34,472 bases of DNA from Myxococcaceae bacterium (GTDB taxonomy: Bacteria > Myxococcota > Myxococcia > Myxococcales > Myxococcaceae). The stretch lies in assembly GCA_016926755.1 (NCBI GenBank), contig JAFGNZ010000093.1, forward strand, positions 1-34,472, in the 5' to 3' direction. The position numbers and the translations under genes are program-made. Below are positions 24,331 to 33,500 of this stretch, one piece after another. The notes beneath the pieces are model-generated. The model did not search any database, was not told the origin of the DNA, and was given only the letters and a program-made list of their open reading frames with translations. Numbering within the stretch: the stretch's first letter is position 1; every line of letters starts with the position of its first letter.

Positions 24331-24590
24331 GCACCCTGTTGTACCTCATTTGCTCCACTGATTCGTTGCTCCCTGGCTGCTACAGGCCGAGGACAGCTTT
24401 CTACTCTCCGTGGCACGGGCACGGGCTCCTCGGGCTGGAGGGGCGTGCAGGGTTGCGGAGCGCAGCGGATGCGGATAAGGCCGACGGCTGGTTCCGAGCG
24501 GAGTGGCGGTGGCCATCAGGCCCAACCTGACGAAGCTCATCATGCTCGCGCAGTCCTGATTTTCCGACATCAACCGTTTGGAGGTCCCAT
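24331..24590. other. Intergenic region between divergent beta-helix and glutathione transferase genes
   Basis: 260 bp without a credible gene. GGAGG at the 3' end serves the transferase start at 24591. The stretch at about 24331-24400 is A/T-richer and is the likely promoter area for one or both flanking genes, but no consensus pair can be pointed out. Confidence 0.4.
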
Positions 24591-25205
24591 ATGAAGCTCT
24601 TCCATCACCCGTTCTCCTCTGCTGCCTTCAAGGTCCGCGCGCTCATCCACGAGCTGGGCCTTCCCTGTGAGCTGGTCACCGTCGACATGTCCAAGGGTGA
24701 ACACAAGACGCCCGAGTACGTCGCGAAGAACCCCAACGGGAAGGTCCCCGTGCTCGAGGACGAGGGATTCCACCTCTGGGAGTCCAACGCCATCCTCTGC
24801 TACCTGGCCGCGAAGAAGCCCGAGAGCGGGCTGTTGCTCACCGAGGCCCGGGGCATGGCGCTGATGCACCAGTGGCTGCAGTGGCACGCCACGACCCTCT
24901 CTCCCTCCGCCGGCGAGGTGATGATGCAGACCGTCTACCTGAGAATCATGGGCCAGCAGAAGGATGAGGCGAAGTACGCCGCGGGCCTGGAGAAGCTCCG
25001 GCGCGACCTCGGCGTCCTGGAGAAGGGCCTGGCCGGCAAGGAGTACCTCTGCGGCAAGCTCACCATCGCCGACTTCTCGCTCGTCTCCAACCTGCTGCTG
25101 CGCGGCCCCATGGGCTTCGATCTCGAGGCCTACCCGAACGTGAAGGCCTGGGTGGCCCGCATGGAAGATCGCGAGAGCGTGCGCAAGTCCCTGCCGCCCC
25201 TGTAA
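24591..25205 (+). CDS. Glutathione S-transferase family protein
   Basis: 204 residues. Thioredoxin-like N-domain with NPNGKVPVLEDEG (46-58), whose VP cis-proline and following LWESNAIL (about 61-68) form the glutathione site, and an all-helical C-domain with the N-capping box TIADFSLVSN. The start is set by TTGGAGGTCCCAT before the ATG. Likely conjugates or reduces electrophiles in the cytoplasm. The giant kinase gene begins 25 bp downstream on the same strand, so the two may be co-transcribed; no functional link is obvious. Confidence 0.93.
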   Translation: MKLFHHPFSSAAFKVRALIHELGLPCELVTVDMSKGEHKTPEYVAKNPNGKVPVLEDEGFHLWESNAILCYLAAKKPESGLLLTEARGMALMHQWLQWHATTLSPSAGEVMMQTVYLRIMGQQKDEAKYAAGLEKLRRDLGVLEKGLAGKEYLCGKLTIADFSLVSNLLLRGPMGFDLEAYPNVKAWVARMEDRESVRKSLPPL

Positions 25206-25230
25206 CGCAAGGGCGCGCCGCCACACGCGC

Positions 25231-28200
25231 ATGTTGAACATCCCAGGCTACACACTTCGCGGGGCGATCAAGGCCACCGGCACCAACCTCCTCTTCCACG
25301 CGGTGCGTGACGGGGATGGCCTGCCGCTCATCCTCAAGACGCCCATGGGCTCCTCCCCGGGCCCCCGCGAGTCCGAGCGCTACCGCCGCGAATTCGGGAT
25401 CCTCCAGCGCCTGCGTGACGTGCGCGGCGTCACCCGCGTCCACTCCTGCGAGCAGATCCACGATCGCCCTGTGCTGCTCTTGGAGTCGGTGGAGGGAGTG
25501 CCACTGTCCGAGCTGACGGGCGAGCCGCTCGAGGTGGCCCGCGCCCTGGAGCTGAGCATCTCCCTGGCCTCCACGCTGGCCGCGCTCCATCGCCGCGGCG
25601 TCATCCACAAGGATCTCAAGCCCTCCAACATCATCGTCACTCCCTCGGGCGAGACGTGCCTCATCGACTTCGGCATCGCCACCCTCCAGCTCGTCGAGCA
25701 CGTGGATGCGGCCCCAGCGCCCCTCATTGAAGGGACGCTGGCGTACATGTCCCCGGAGCAGACCGGGCGCATGAACCGCTCGGTGGACTACCGTACGGAC
25801 CTGTACTCGCTGGGAGTCACGCTCTACGAGCTGCTGGTGGGCAGCCGCCCTTTTCATGGGCGCGACGCGCTCGAGTGGTTCCACGCTCACATGGCCCAGG
25901 CTCCTCGGCCACCGCTGGCTCGCGTGCCGAGCCTTCCACCCGTCCTGTCCGCCATCGTCCTGAAGCTGCTGGCCAAGGTGGCCGAGGAGCGCTACCAGAG
26001 CGCCGAGGGGCTGAAGGCCGATCTCGAGCGGTGCCGGGACGCGCTGCGCCGAGGCAGCCCCGAGGACTTTCCGCTCGGCGTGCACGACTTTCCCACCCGC
26101 TTCCAGCTCCCCCAGCGGCTCTACGGGCGCGGCACGCAAGCCGCGGGCCTGCTCCAGGGCTTCGAGCGTGTCGCCCGCGGCGGCCGGCCCGAGCTCTTCC
26201 TGGTCCGTGGGTACTCCGGCATCGGGAAGTCCTCGGTGGTGCACGAGCTGCACAAGCCCGTGGTACGCCAGCGTGGGTTCTTCCTCAGTGGCAAGTTCGA
26301 CCAGTTCCAGCAGGCCACCCCCTATTCCACCCTGGCGCAGGCCTTTCGCGGGCTGACGCAGCAGCTGCTGGCGAGCACCGACGAGGAGCTGGCCCGCTGG
26401 CGCGCGAGCCTCCTCGAGGCGTGGGAGGGCCAGGGCCAGGTCCTCGTCAACGTGGTGCCTCCGCTGGAGCTCGTCGTCGGCAAGCAGCCCGCCGTCCAGG
26501 AGGTGCCGCCCTCCGAGGCCCAGCAGCGCATCAACCGCGTCTTCCGCAAGTCGCTCGGCGTCTTCGCCACCCCCGAGCACCCGCTCGTCATCTTCCTGGA
26601 TGATCTGCAGTGGGCCGATCTGGCCAGCCTCCAGCTCATCCGGGATCTGCTCAACCACCCGGAGACGCCGCCCGTGCTCTGGATCGGCGCCTACCGCGAC
26701 AACGAGGTCAGCCCCTCCCATCCGCTGCTGCAGGTGCTGGAGGAGATTCGCAAGGCTGGCACGCGGATGACGGGCCTCCAGCTCGAGCCGCTGAGCCTCG
26801 AGGAGGTGCGGCAGCTCGTCGCCGACACGCTGCCCGGAGCAGAGGCGCAGGTCGTCGAGCCGCTCTCGGCGCTCGCCCGAGAGAAGACGGGGGGCAACCC
26901 CTTCTTCCTGCTGCAGTTCATGCAGACGCTCCACCAGGATGGGCTCCTGGCGCGCACGCTCGAGGGCACCTGGAGGTGGGATGCGGAGGGTGTCCGGGCC
27001 AGGGGCTACTCCGACAACGTCGTCGACTTCCTGGCCGGCAAGCTGCGCCAGCTCCCCTCCGGGACGCAGCACCTGCTGCGGCTGGCCGCGTGCGCGGGCA
27101 ACACCGTCTCGCGGCAGATGCTGAGCATCATCTCCCATATGGAGGAGACCCCCGAGCTGGAGCAGGGACTCGAGCCCGCGCTCCAGGAGGGCCTGCTGGT
27201 CCGCGCCGGTCCGGAGCAGTACCGCTTCCTCCATGACCGCATCCAGCAGGCGGCCCACGCCCTCATCCCCGTGGAAGAGCGAAAGGCCGTCCACCTGCGC
27301 ATCGGCCGCCTGCTCCTGGCGAGCCTCTCGCCGGAGCAGGTGCACGAGAAGCTCTTCGACGTGGTGGGCCAGCTCAACGCGGGCGCGGAGCTGATCGAGG
27401 AGCCCGAGGAGCGCCACCGCGTGGCGCGCCTGAACGCCGAGGCTGGCTGGAAGGCCAGGGCCTCGACCGCCCTCCCAGCGGCCATCGCCTATCTCTCGGC
27501 GGCCTTCCAGCTGCTCCCCGGAGATCCCTGGGAGAGCGCCCCCGAGCTGGCCTTCAAGGTCCGGCTCGATCAGGCCAACTGCGAGTTCGTGAGCGGCAAC
27601 GCCACCGAGGCCCGCCGCCTGGTGGAGGAGCTCCGGCCCCGGGCGCGCACTCGCACGGAGATGGCGGCCGTCTACCGCGTGCAGTGCAACCTCCACGTGG
27701 CCGCCAGTGAGATGGAGGCTGCCGTCGCCTGCCTCCTGGAGTGTCTGGCGCTGATGGGCCTGCGCCTGTCACCACACCCCTCCTGGGAGGAGGTGGCGGC
27801 CGCCAATGACGAGGTCTGGGCCCTGCTGGGAGAGCGCTCCATCGAGAGCCTCATCGACCAGCCATGGATGAAGGACCCGGACATGGAGGCGATGATGAGC
27901 GTGCTCGCCCTCCTGTTCGGGGCAGCGCTCTACACCGATCAGCGCCTGCTCGCCCTCCAGGTGTGCCGGATGGTCTCCCTCCTCATCCGCCACGGCACCA
28001 CGGCCGCGGCCGCGAATGCCTATGTCTGGTACGGCGTGGTGCTGGGGAGCGTCTTCCATCGCTACCCTGAGGGCCACGCCTTCGGCCTGCTGGCCCGCGC
28101 GCTCGTCGAGCGCTACGAGCTGGCCGCCGCCCGGGCCAAGGTCTTCTACGTCCAGGAGCTCGTCGCCCACTGGGCCGAGCCTCTGCCCAGGACCCCGGAC

Positions 28201-30513
28201 TCCCTCCTCAGGGTCTTCCAGCACGCGCTCCAGACCGGGGATCTCCAGATCGCCTGCTACTGCTACTGCCAGATCGTCACGAACCGCCTCGCCCTGGGGG
28301 ATGATCTGGCGGAGGTCTACCAGGAGTCGGTCGCGCGCCTCGACTTCGTCCGCAAGGCGGGCGTTCGGGACCTGGAGCTGACCCTCCACCACGTCCAGTG
28401 CTACGTGCAGCAGCTGCGCGGGCTCACGCGCACGTTCGGTTCGCTGAGCGGGGGGGAGTACTCCGAGGAGGACTTCGAGTCCTGGCTGACGCCCCACCGC
28501 ATGAGCACCATGCGGTGCTGGTATTGGACCCTCAAGATGCAGGCGCGCTACTTGAGTGGCGCCTACATGGAGGCGCGCGAGGCGGGGGCCCGGGCGGCGG
28601 AGCTGACCTGGAGCACGATGAGCCGGCTCCAGCTCCTGGACTTCCACCTCTTCCGCGCGCTGACCCTGGCCGCGTGCTTCGGCGAGCTGCCCCCCGAGGA
28701 GCAGCGTCAGGCCCTCGAGGCCATCCAGGCGGACCAGCAGCAACTGGCCAGGTGGGCCAGCAACGTCCCGTCGACGTTCCGCGCGCCCGAGCGCATGGCC
28801 TCCGCGGAGCTCGCCCGCATCACCGGCCGCAAGGACGCGGCCATTGAGCTCTACGAGGAGGCCTTCCAGGCCGCGCGTGAGCAGGGCTTCATCCACAACG
28901 TCGCCCTGGCCAGCGAGCTCGCGGCCCGCTTCTGGCGCGAGCGGAAGGTGTCCTCCGTCGCCGAGTTCTACGCCCACAAGGCCCGGGAGGCCTGGCTGCG
29001 CTGGGGCGCCAAGGGGAAGGTCCAGCACCTGGAGGCGCAGTGGCCCCACCTGGGCGCCGCTGCCTCCGTGGCCGAGGGCAGCATCACGGACACGGACTCG
29101 ACGCAGATCGACGCGCTCACCCTCGTCAAGGCCCAGCAGGCCATCTCCAGCGAGATCGTCCTCGAGCGGCTGACGGCCACCCTGCTGCGAGTCGCCATCG
29201 AGAACGCGGGCGCCCAGCGCGGGGCCCTGCTGCTGCGGCGAGGTGCCGAGCTCTCGGTCGTGGCCGTCTCGGGCACCACGGTCGAGGGGCGCGACGCGGG
29301 CCCCGAGGAGGCCCAGCTGCCGTGGACCCTCATCTCCTACGTCAAGCGCACGCGCGAGCACGTGCTCATTGGAGATGCCGCCCAGCCGCACCCCTTCTCC
29401 GCGGACCCCTGGTTCTCCAGAGGCCAGGCCCGCTCCATTCTCTGCCTGCCGCTGCTGCGCCAGGAGGAGCTCCAAGGCGCGCTGTACCTGGAGAACAGCC
29501 TGGCCACCAACGCCTTCACCCCGGCGCGCCACTCGCTGCTGGGGCACCTGGCCTCCCAGGCGGCGATCTCCATCGAGAACGCCCGGCTCTACGCCGAGGT
29601 GCAGCGCGGGGAGAGCGCCTTGCGCCAGGCCAATGACGAGCTGGAGCGGAGGGTGGAGGAGCGCACCCGGGAGCTCAAGCAGGCCCAGGCCCGGCTGGTG
29701 GACACGGCCCGCTCGGCGGGCATGGCGGAGGTGGCGACCAGCGTGCTCCACAACGCCGGCAATGTCCTAACCAGCGCCGTCGTCAACCTGGAGACGATGA
29801 GCGCGACGGTGGGCGCCTCCCGCGTGGGCCGGCTCAAGCAGGTCGCTGGCATGCTCGAGGAGCACCAGGAGGATCTGGCCGGCTTCCTCACGCGGGATCC
29901 GCGCGGCGGCCTGCTGCCGAGCTACCTCTCCGCCCTGGCCGAGGAGTTCCTGCGCAATCAGGCCTTGCTGCAGTCGGACATGGAGGCGATGGGCAAACAC
30001 CTCGATCACCTCCGCGCCATCGTCCGGGTCCAGCAGCCCTATGTCCGAGAGACCCTGCTGCCCGAGGAGTGCGAGCTCCACCAGCTCGTCGAGGATGCGC
30101 TGAGCATCCAGCTGCCGGCCCTCCGGAGGCATGGCATCACCGTCACGCGGGAGCTGGCCACGCTGCCCAAGGTGTACCTGGACAAGCACAAGGTGCTGCA
30201 GATCCTCATCAACCTCATCAGCAACGCGAAGAACGCCACGAGCGGGCAGGCCGAGGGGCAGCGCCGCCTGCACGTGCGGCTGGAGGCGACGGGCACCACG
30301 GCGCGCATCCAGGTGGTGGACAACGGCAAGGGCGTTGCGCCGGAGCTGCGCCATCGGCTCTTCACCCAGGGCTTCACGACGCGCGAGGGAGGACATGGCC
30401 TGGGCCTGCACTCGAGCGCGCTGGCGGCCAAGATGCTGGGCGGCCAGCTCACCCTGGAGAGCGAAGGGCCGGGCCAGGGCGCCACGGCCACGCTGGAGCT
30501 TCCGCTCGCATGA
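25231..30513 (+). CDS. Trifunctional Ser/Thr kinase - AAA-type ATPase - GAF - sensor histidine kinase
   Basis: 1760 residues in one uninterrupted frame. Domain order: Hanks-type kinase (about 5-270) with Lys36, HKDLKPSN (His126-Asn133, HRD replaced by HKD) and DFG (Asp146), although the Gly-rich loop reads LRGAIKATGTN; AAA/STAND-type ATPase with Walker A GYSGIGKSS (about 327-335) and Walker B VIFLDDLQWAD (about 452); a long TPR-like helical region (about 660-1270); a GAF domain (about 1310-1450); a coiled linker; and a histidine kinase whose phosphoacceptor box is TSVLHNAGNVL (His1507), followed by HATPase motifs NLISNAKNA, DNGKGV and GHGLGLH. Such proteins are abundant in myxobacteria and some cyanobacteria and are thought to integrate Ser/Thr and two-component signalling. 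Cytoplasmic; no membrane segment. No partner response regulator is adjacent. Confidence 0.95.
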   Translation: MLNIPGYTLRGAIKATGTNLLFHAVRDGDGLPLILKTPMGSSPGPRESERYRREFGILQRLRDVRGVTRVHSCEQIHDRPVLLLESVEGVPLSELTGEPLEVARALELSISLASTLAALHRRGVIHKDLKPSNIIVTPSGETCLIDFGIATLQLVEHVDAAPAPLIEGTLAYMSPEQTGRMNRSVDYRTDLYSLGVTLYELLVGSRPFHGRDALEWFHAHMAQAPRPPLARVPSLPPVLSAIVLKLLAKVAEERYQSAEGLKADLERCRDALRRGSPEDFPLGVHDFPTRFQLPQRLYGRGTQAAGLLQGFERVARGGRPELFLVRGYSGIGKSSVVHELHKPVVRQRGFFLSGKFDQFQQATPYSTLAQAFRGLTQQLLASTDEELARWRASLLEAWEGQGQVLVNVVPPLELVVGKQPAVQEVPPSEAQQRINRVFRKSLGVFATPEHPLVIFLDDLQWADLASLQLIRDLLNHPETPPVLWIGAYRDNEVSPSHPLLQVLEEIRKAGTRMTGLQLEPLSLEEVRQLVADTLPGAEAQVVEPLSALAREKTGGNPFFLLQFMQTLHQDGLLARTLEGTWRWDAEGVRARGYSDNVVDFLAGKLRQLPSGTQHLLRLAACAGNTVSRQMLSIISHMEETPELEQGLEPALQEGLLVRAGPEQYRFLHDRIQQAAHALIPVEERKAVHLRIGRLLLASLSPEQVHEKLFDVVGQLNAGAELIEEPEERHRVARLNAEAGWKARASTALPAAIAYLSAAFQLLPGDPWESAPELAFKVRLDQANCEFVSGNATEARRLVEELRPRARTRTEMAAVYRVQCNLHVAASEMEAAVACLLECLALMGLRLSPHPSWEEVAAANDEVWALLGERSIESLIDQPWMKDPDMEAMMSVLALLFGAALYTDQRLLALQVCRMVSLLIRHGTTAAAANAYVWYGVVLGSVFHRYPEGHAFGLLARALVERYELAAARAKVFYVQELVAHWAEPLPRTPDSLLRVFQHALQTGDLQIACYCYCQIVTNRLALGDDLAEVYQESVARLDFVRKAGVRDLELTLHHVQCYVQQLRGLTRTFGSLSGGEYSEEDFESWLTPHRMSTMRCWYWTLKMQARYLSGAYMEAREAGARAAELTWSTMSRLQLLDFHLFRALTLAACFGELPPEEQRQALEAIQADQQQLARWASNVPSTFRAPERMASAELARITGRKDAAIELYEEAFQAAREQGFIHNVALASELAARFWRERKVSSVAEFYAHKAREAWLRWGAKGKVQHLEAQWPHLGAAASVAEGSITDTDSTQIDALTLVKAQQAISSEIVLERLTATLLRVAIENAGAQRGALLLRRGAELSVVAVSGTTVEGRDAGPEEAQLPWTLISYVKRTREHVLIGDAAQPHPFSADPWFSRGQARSILCLPLLRQEELQGALYLENSLATNAFTPARHSLLGHLASQAAISIENARLYAEVQRGESALRQANDELERRVEERTRELKQAQARLVDTARSAGMAEVATSVLHNAGNVLTSAVVNLETMSATVGASRVGRLKQVAGMLEEHQEDLAGFLTRDPRGGLLPSYLSALAEEFLRNQALLQSDMEAMGKHLDHLRAIVRVQQPYVRETLLPEECELHQLVEDALSIQLPALRRHGITVTRELATLPKVYLDKHKVLQILINLISNAKNATSGQAEGQRRLHVRLEATGTTARIQVVDNGKGVAPELRHRLFTQGFTTREGGHGLGLHSSALAAKMLGGQLTLESEGPGQGATATLELPLA

Positions 30514-30676
30514 GCTGATTCCATCGCCTCATGCGGCGACTCGGGAGCAACGCACAGATGGGATGAAGTGGAGGCGACCGATCACGACCGCATCGAGGTC
30601 GCTGATCTACTTTCAGCATTCGACCAGATGCTCTGCTCTTGGCAATGGGAACGAATCCGACGAGCGCACATAAATC

Positions 30677-31708
30677 TCACTGGGGAAGCTGGGATGCTGG
30701 TGTCGAAGCGGAGTCCGTGGCCCCCACACGTTGGAGTTCGACGCGCAGCCAATCCTTGAAGAAATACGTACTGGTGAAGGCAAGTTCCTGCTCGGAGCCG
30801 ACGCTGGCGATTCCCACGAGCCATCGCTGTCTCTTGTCTTCCCGAAAGCAAGGCCCACCCGTGTACCCGTTGTAGACGAAGGCACCCTGCTGCTCATAGC
30901 GGACTTTTCCGTCCGACCTTCCCTGGACCTGGGTGACCTTGTTGCGCCGGAAATAGCGAAGGTAGGGCTCGTCTCGGAAGCGCAGATCGTCGCCGTAGCC
31001 CGCCATGACGAGCATCTCTCCTTCCTGCACTTCTGTATCGGCGAATGGGACGAATGGCAGCGACTCCGCCACAGGGGCCTCCAGGATGATGAGGGCGAGA
31101 TCAGCTTCGGTGGACACGACAGCGCCCTTCTCATCAAGCTCAAGCTTGAAGGCAGGATGAACGCGGACCTTGCCCGCGAACCTTCGCATCTTGAGCGAAG
31201 CCGGCCTTTCCTTGGATCGTTGGCTCTCCCTGAAGCTGTACCAAACCCTCCCCATGAACGCCTCTTCAGCGCAAGCGGAAGGCCCCACAGGGCCCTTTGG
31301 AGCAATGCCCTGCTCATTTGCTCGCCGCGGTGGGCACACGCAGCTAGCCGCCGTAAGCGCCACCCGCGGGTTCAGGAGAACCCCGCTGCAATTCGCGTAG
31401 ACGTTCCGGGCAGCCTCCAGCAGCATGATGGTGGATGCGTACTGGTTGCTGAAGTCCACCTCCCCTGCCGCCGGCCCCCCTCTGAATGCCAGGGCAATAG
31501 CAGGCTCCCATCCCTCGGGGAGGGCTGTTGAACCCTCATCGTCCAAAGAGCTTGAGGGTGGGACATGAGCGAGAGGCACCGATCCATCGCTCCCTGCTCC
31601 TTCTCCGGTTGCTGGAACATCCGTGCTGCTCTGCTTGCATCCTTCTGCGAAGGACACTCCGACGACGCAGACGAAGATCACTCCGATGGGAGCCAGCGGA
31701 CGGCGCAC
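30677..31708 (-). CDS. Trypsin-fold lipoprotein, catalytically degenerate (pseudoprotease)
   Basis: 343 residues from a GTG at 31708 with GAGG upstream. The signal peptide ends in SFAEGC (Cys24), a passable lipobox, then a Gly/Ser-rich linker. The S1 trypsin fold is recognisable: SGVLLNPRVALTAASC (108-123), the Asp region EADLALIIL (201-209) and GYTGGPCF (281-288). The catalytic His of TAAHC is Ser122, and the GDSGGP nucleophile is Thr283 with the preceding Asp changed to Tyr; only Asp203 remains. An active serine protease is therefore unlikely. The fold may have kept a binding role at the outer membrane. The gene has no frameshift. Its GC looks slightly lower than in flanking genes, roughly 62% against 70-75% in sampled lines. 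Confidence 0.85.
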   Translation of the reverse strand: MRRPLAPIGVIFVCVVGVSFAEGCKQSSTDVPATGEGAGSDGSVPLAHVPPSSSLDDEGSTALPEGWEPAIALAFRGGPAAGEVDFSNQYASTIMLLEAARNVYANCSGVLLNPRVALTAASCVCPPRRANEQGIAPKGPVGPSACAEEAFMGRVWYSFRESQRSKERPASLKMRRFAGKVRVHPAFKLELDEKGAVVSTEADLALIILEAPVAESLPFVPFADTEVQEGEMLVMAGYGDDLRFRDEPYLRYFRRNKVTQVQGRSDGKVRYEQQGAFVYNGYTGGPCFREDKRQRWLVGIASVGSEQELAFTSTYFFKDWLRVELQRVGATDSASTPASQLPQ

Positions 31709-32044
31709 CTCAACCTCTCTCAGAGACCAGGGGGTACTCGCAGTGAGGATACTTCGTCCCGTCGGTCACCGCAGCACTGACCCTTTCTGTGCTGTAACTC
31801 CCTGATGTCACTGGGCTCCCGGATAGCACCGGAGCTTCTCACGACACGGGGCTACCGGCGTGGGACGAAGGCGCCTCTCCTTACGGGAACGTCACCTTGA
31901 GCCCTCGCGCGTGCGTCGGACGCCCGGCCGCTCGGCTCGGCCCGCCCGGCCTCCCAGGTTCCTTGGGGAACCCCTGTGTCCATGCCCTGCTCTTCGACCC
32001 CGGTGGGAGCGGCGTGCCGGTCCATACTTGATAGACTCTCGCCC
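31709..32044. other. Intergenic region between divergent pseudoprotease and zinc-ribbon genes
   Basis: 336 bp without a convincing gene. CATACT at 32023-32028 lies 17 nt before the zinc-ribbon ATG and could be a -10-like element, but no -35 is clear. The first 100 bp are relatively A/T-rich and probably hold the pseudoprotease promoter. I see no palindrome or repeat of note. Confidence 0.35.
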
Positions 32045-32719
32045 ATGAGTGCATGCCCTTTCTGCCAGGAGCCGATGCGCGCCACCTTCCTCGCGGGCTT
32101 GCCGCGCGAGGAGTGCACGGCCTGTGGCGCCGTCTGGATCGAGGGTGAGACCCTGGCGAACGTCATGGGTGGCTCCGTCGCGGACGAGCTGCTGCGGCGG
32201 GCGAAGAATCAGCCCGGGGTGTGCAAGGGCTGTGACACCCAGCTCCAGTATGTGCCGAGCTGTCCCGGGTGCGGCCGTAACGCCCCTACATGCTCTCGGT
32301 GCGGCACCGCGCCCCTGCCTGTCCTCGAGGCACTGGGCATCCTGGTGGACGTCTGTCCCAAGTGCAGCGGTGTGGGGTTGGATGCGGGCGAGCTGCAACA
32401 GCTCCACGAGGCAGCCGCGCTCTACCGCGACGAGGGGCTGGATCTGCACCCGCGGGTCCGGCCTGGCACGCCGCACCGGTGTGCCCACTGCCGGCGCAGG
32501 CTGAAGCCTGCGTACGCCTTCGTCTGGGATGAGAAGTTCTACTGCGGGAGCTGTGCCCCGAAGGGAGCAGCCCCCTACAGCGGGGAGCTGACAAAGGCCC
32601 GCCCCAGCGCCCAGCCGAGCATCGCCGGGGCCCGCCGGTTCAGCGTCCTCGGGGACAGGCTGGACGACACCCCTGCGGAGTCCGCCCTGGTGTGGTTGCT
32701 CAACAGGCTCTTCGGCTGA
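32045..32719 (+). CDS. zf-TFIIB-like zinc-ribbon protein
   Basis: 224 residues from the ATG at 32045; the frame opens at 31976 but only the shorter form starts with the domain. It contains several CxxC pairs: CPFC..ECTACGAVWIEGE (about 4-38), CKGC..CPGCG, CSRCG..VDVCPKCSGVGLDAGEL (about 80-116) and CAHC..CGSC (about 142-172). The second set matches the zf-TFIIB pattern (CxxC...CxxCxGxWLDxGEL). Such small zinc ribbons bind zinc and often act as nucleic-acid or protein-binding modules; function here is unknown. No Shine-Dalgarno sequence is obvious. Confidence 0.85.
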   Translation: MSACPFCQEPMRATFLAGLPREECTACGAVWIEGETLANVMGGSVADELLRRAKNQPGVCKGCDTQLQYVPSCPGCGRNAPTCSRCGTAPLPVLEALGILVDVCPKCSGVGLDAGELQQLHEAAALYRDEGLDLHPRVRPGTPHRCAHCRRRLKPAYAFVWDEKFYCGSCAPKGAAPYSGELTKARPSAQPSIAGARRFSVLGDRLDDTPAESALVWLLNRLFG

Positions 32720-32732
32720 ACCGGCTCAGCCG
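32713..32732. terminator. Small perfect hairpin over the stop codon of the zinc-ribbon gene
   Basis: CGGCTGA (32713-32719) and TCAGCCG (32726-32732) form a 7-bp stem with a 6-nt loop between two convergent genes. There is no T-tract, and short stems like this are common in GC-rich DNA, so it is only a possible terminator. Confidence 0.3.
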
Positions 32733-32778
32733 GGCCGTGCGGTGCGCCAACACCCGGCGCCTGCCCCTCCACCGCGCC

Positions 32779-33396
32779 TCACCCCGAGACGGCCTTCCGC
32801 ACCGCCGGACGTTGAGTGTGGCGCTTGACGTACTCCACCAGCCGCGGATGCCCGTCGAGCAGCTTCAGCGTGTTTGCCAGGTGAAGGAGGGACGCCATCA
32901 CCACATCGGCGGCGGTGAACGCCCCTCCAATGAGGAATTCACGGCCGACGAGGCCCACGTTGATGACGTCGAGCACGGCCGCGAGGCGGGTCCTGTGCTG
33001 CGCGAGCTCTTCATTCAAGTGCGCGCTGGCCTTCTTCTCCTCAGGCGACTGCGCGTGCCTGTAGAACGCCATCACCACGGGCTCGAGGCTCACCTCGGCG
33101 AAGGCCATCCATTGGTAATAGGGGCCGCGCTCCGCGGAGCCTATCAGCGGCGCCAGGTGCTTCTCCGGGAACCGGTCGGCCAGATAGAGGCAGATGGCCA
33201 GGGACTCGAGCAGCGTGACTTCTCCATCCACCAGGGCGGGGACTTCGCCCAGCGGATGCACCGCCAGGTATGCGGGGGTGCTGTTCTCCTGTCGAGCGAG
33301 GTCGAGCTTGACCAGCTCGTAGGGCACCCCGAGCTCCTCCAGCAGCCATCGGGCACGGGTCGCTCGGGTTCTGGGGGAAAAGTAGAGCTTCATCAT
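32779..33396 (-). CDS. Glutathione S-transferase family protein (LysR-linked)
   Basis: 205 residues from the ATG at 33396, with AGGAG 7 nt upstream; the open frame runs to 33432 but the extra residues precede the canonical start MMKLYFSP. Thioredoxin-like domain with HPLGEVPALVDGEVTLLESLAICLYL features (VP cis-proline then ESLAI) and a helical C-domain with FTAADVVMASLL. It may detoxify electrophiles. It is transcribed away from a LysR gene with 104 bp between the starts, and the inverted repeat in that gap suggests LysR control. It is only distantly similar to the other transferase in this window. Confidence 0.93.
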   Translation of the reverse strand: MMKLYFSPRTRATRARWLLEELGVPYELVKLDLARQENSTPAYLAVHPLGEVPALVDGEVTLLESLAICLYLADRFPEKHLAPLIGSAERGPYYQWMAFAEVSLEPVVMAFYRHAQSPEEKKASAHLNEELAQHRTRLAAVLDVINVGLVGREFLIGGAFTAADVVMASLLHLANTLKLLDGHPRLVEYVKRHTQRPAVRKAVSG

Positions 33397-33449
33397 GTGT
33401 GCGCTCCTGAAGGTGGCGGGAGGCGGCAACATGCGGCGGCCGGGGGTGC

Positions 33450-33485
33450 CCTGACAATGTGGCCACAGGCGAACTCATTGTCAGG
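33450..33485. promoter_or_regulatory. 10-bp perfect inverted repeat, candidate LysR operator
   Basis: CCTGACAATG (33450-33459) and CATTGTCAGG (33476-33485) are exact reverse complements separated by 16 bp. They lie in the 104-bp divergent interval between the transferase and LysR starts (54 bp and 16 bp from them). LysR regulators typically bind dyads in just this position and autoregulate. Confidence 0.65.
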
Positions 33486-33500
33486 CTAGGCTTGACGGTC

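Noticed and set aside
25060-29751. Very long antisense frames opposite the kinase fusion and similar long frames opposite other genes.
   Set aside because: High third-position GC in the real genes creates long open antisense frames; their translations are low-complexity and lack domains.
30507-30535. 8-bp inverted repeat (CGCATGAG / CTCATGCG) across the stop codon of the kinase fusion.
   Set aside because: No T-tract, 13-nt loop, and stems of this length are expected about ten times by chance in the window; too weak to call a terminator.
30568-30759. A short plus-strand frame after the kinase fusion (about 63 residues) with a plausible-looking sequence.
   Set aside because: It overlaps the 3' end of the pseudoprotease on the other strand, has no ribosome site and no recognisable family.
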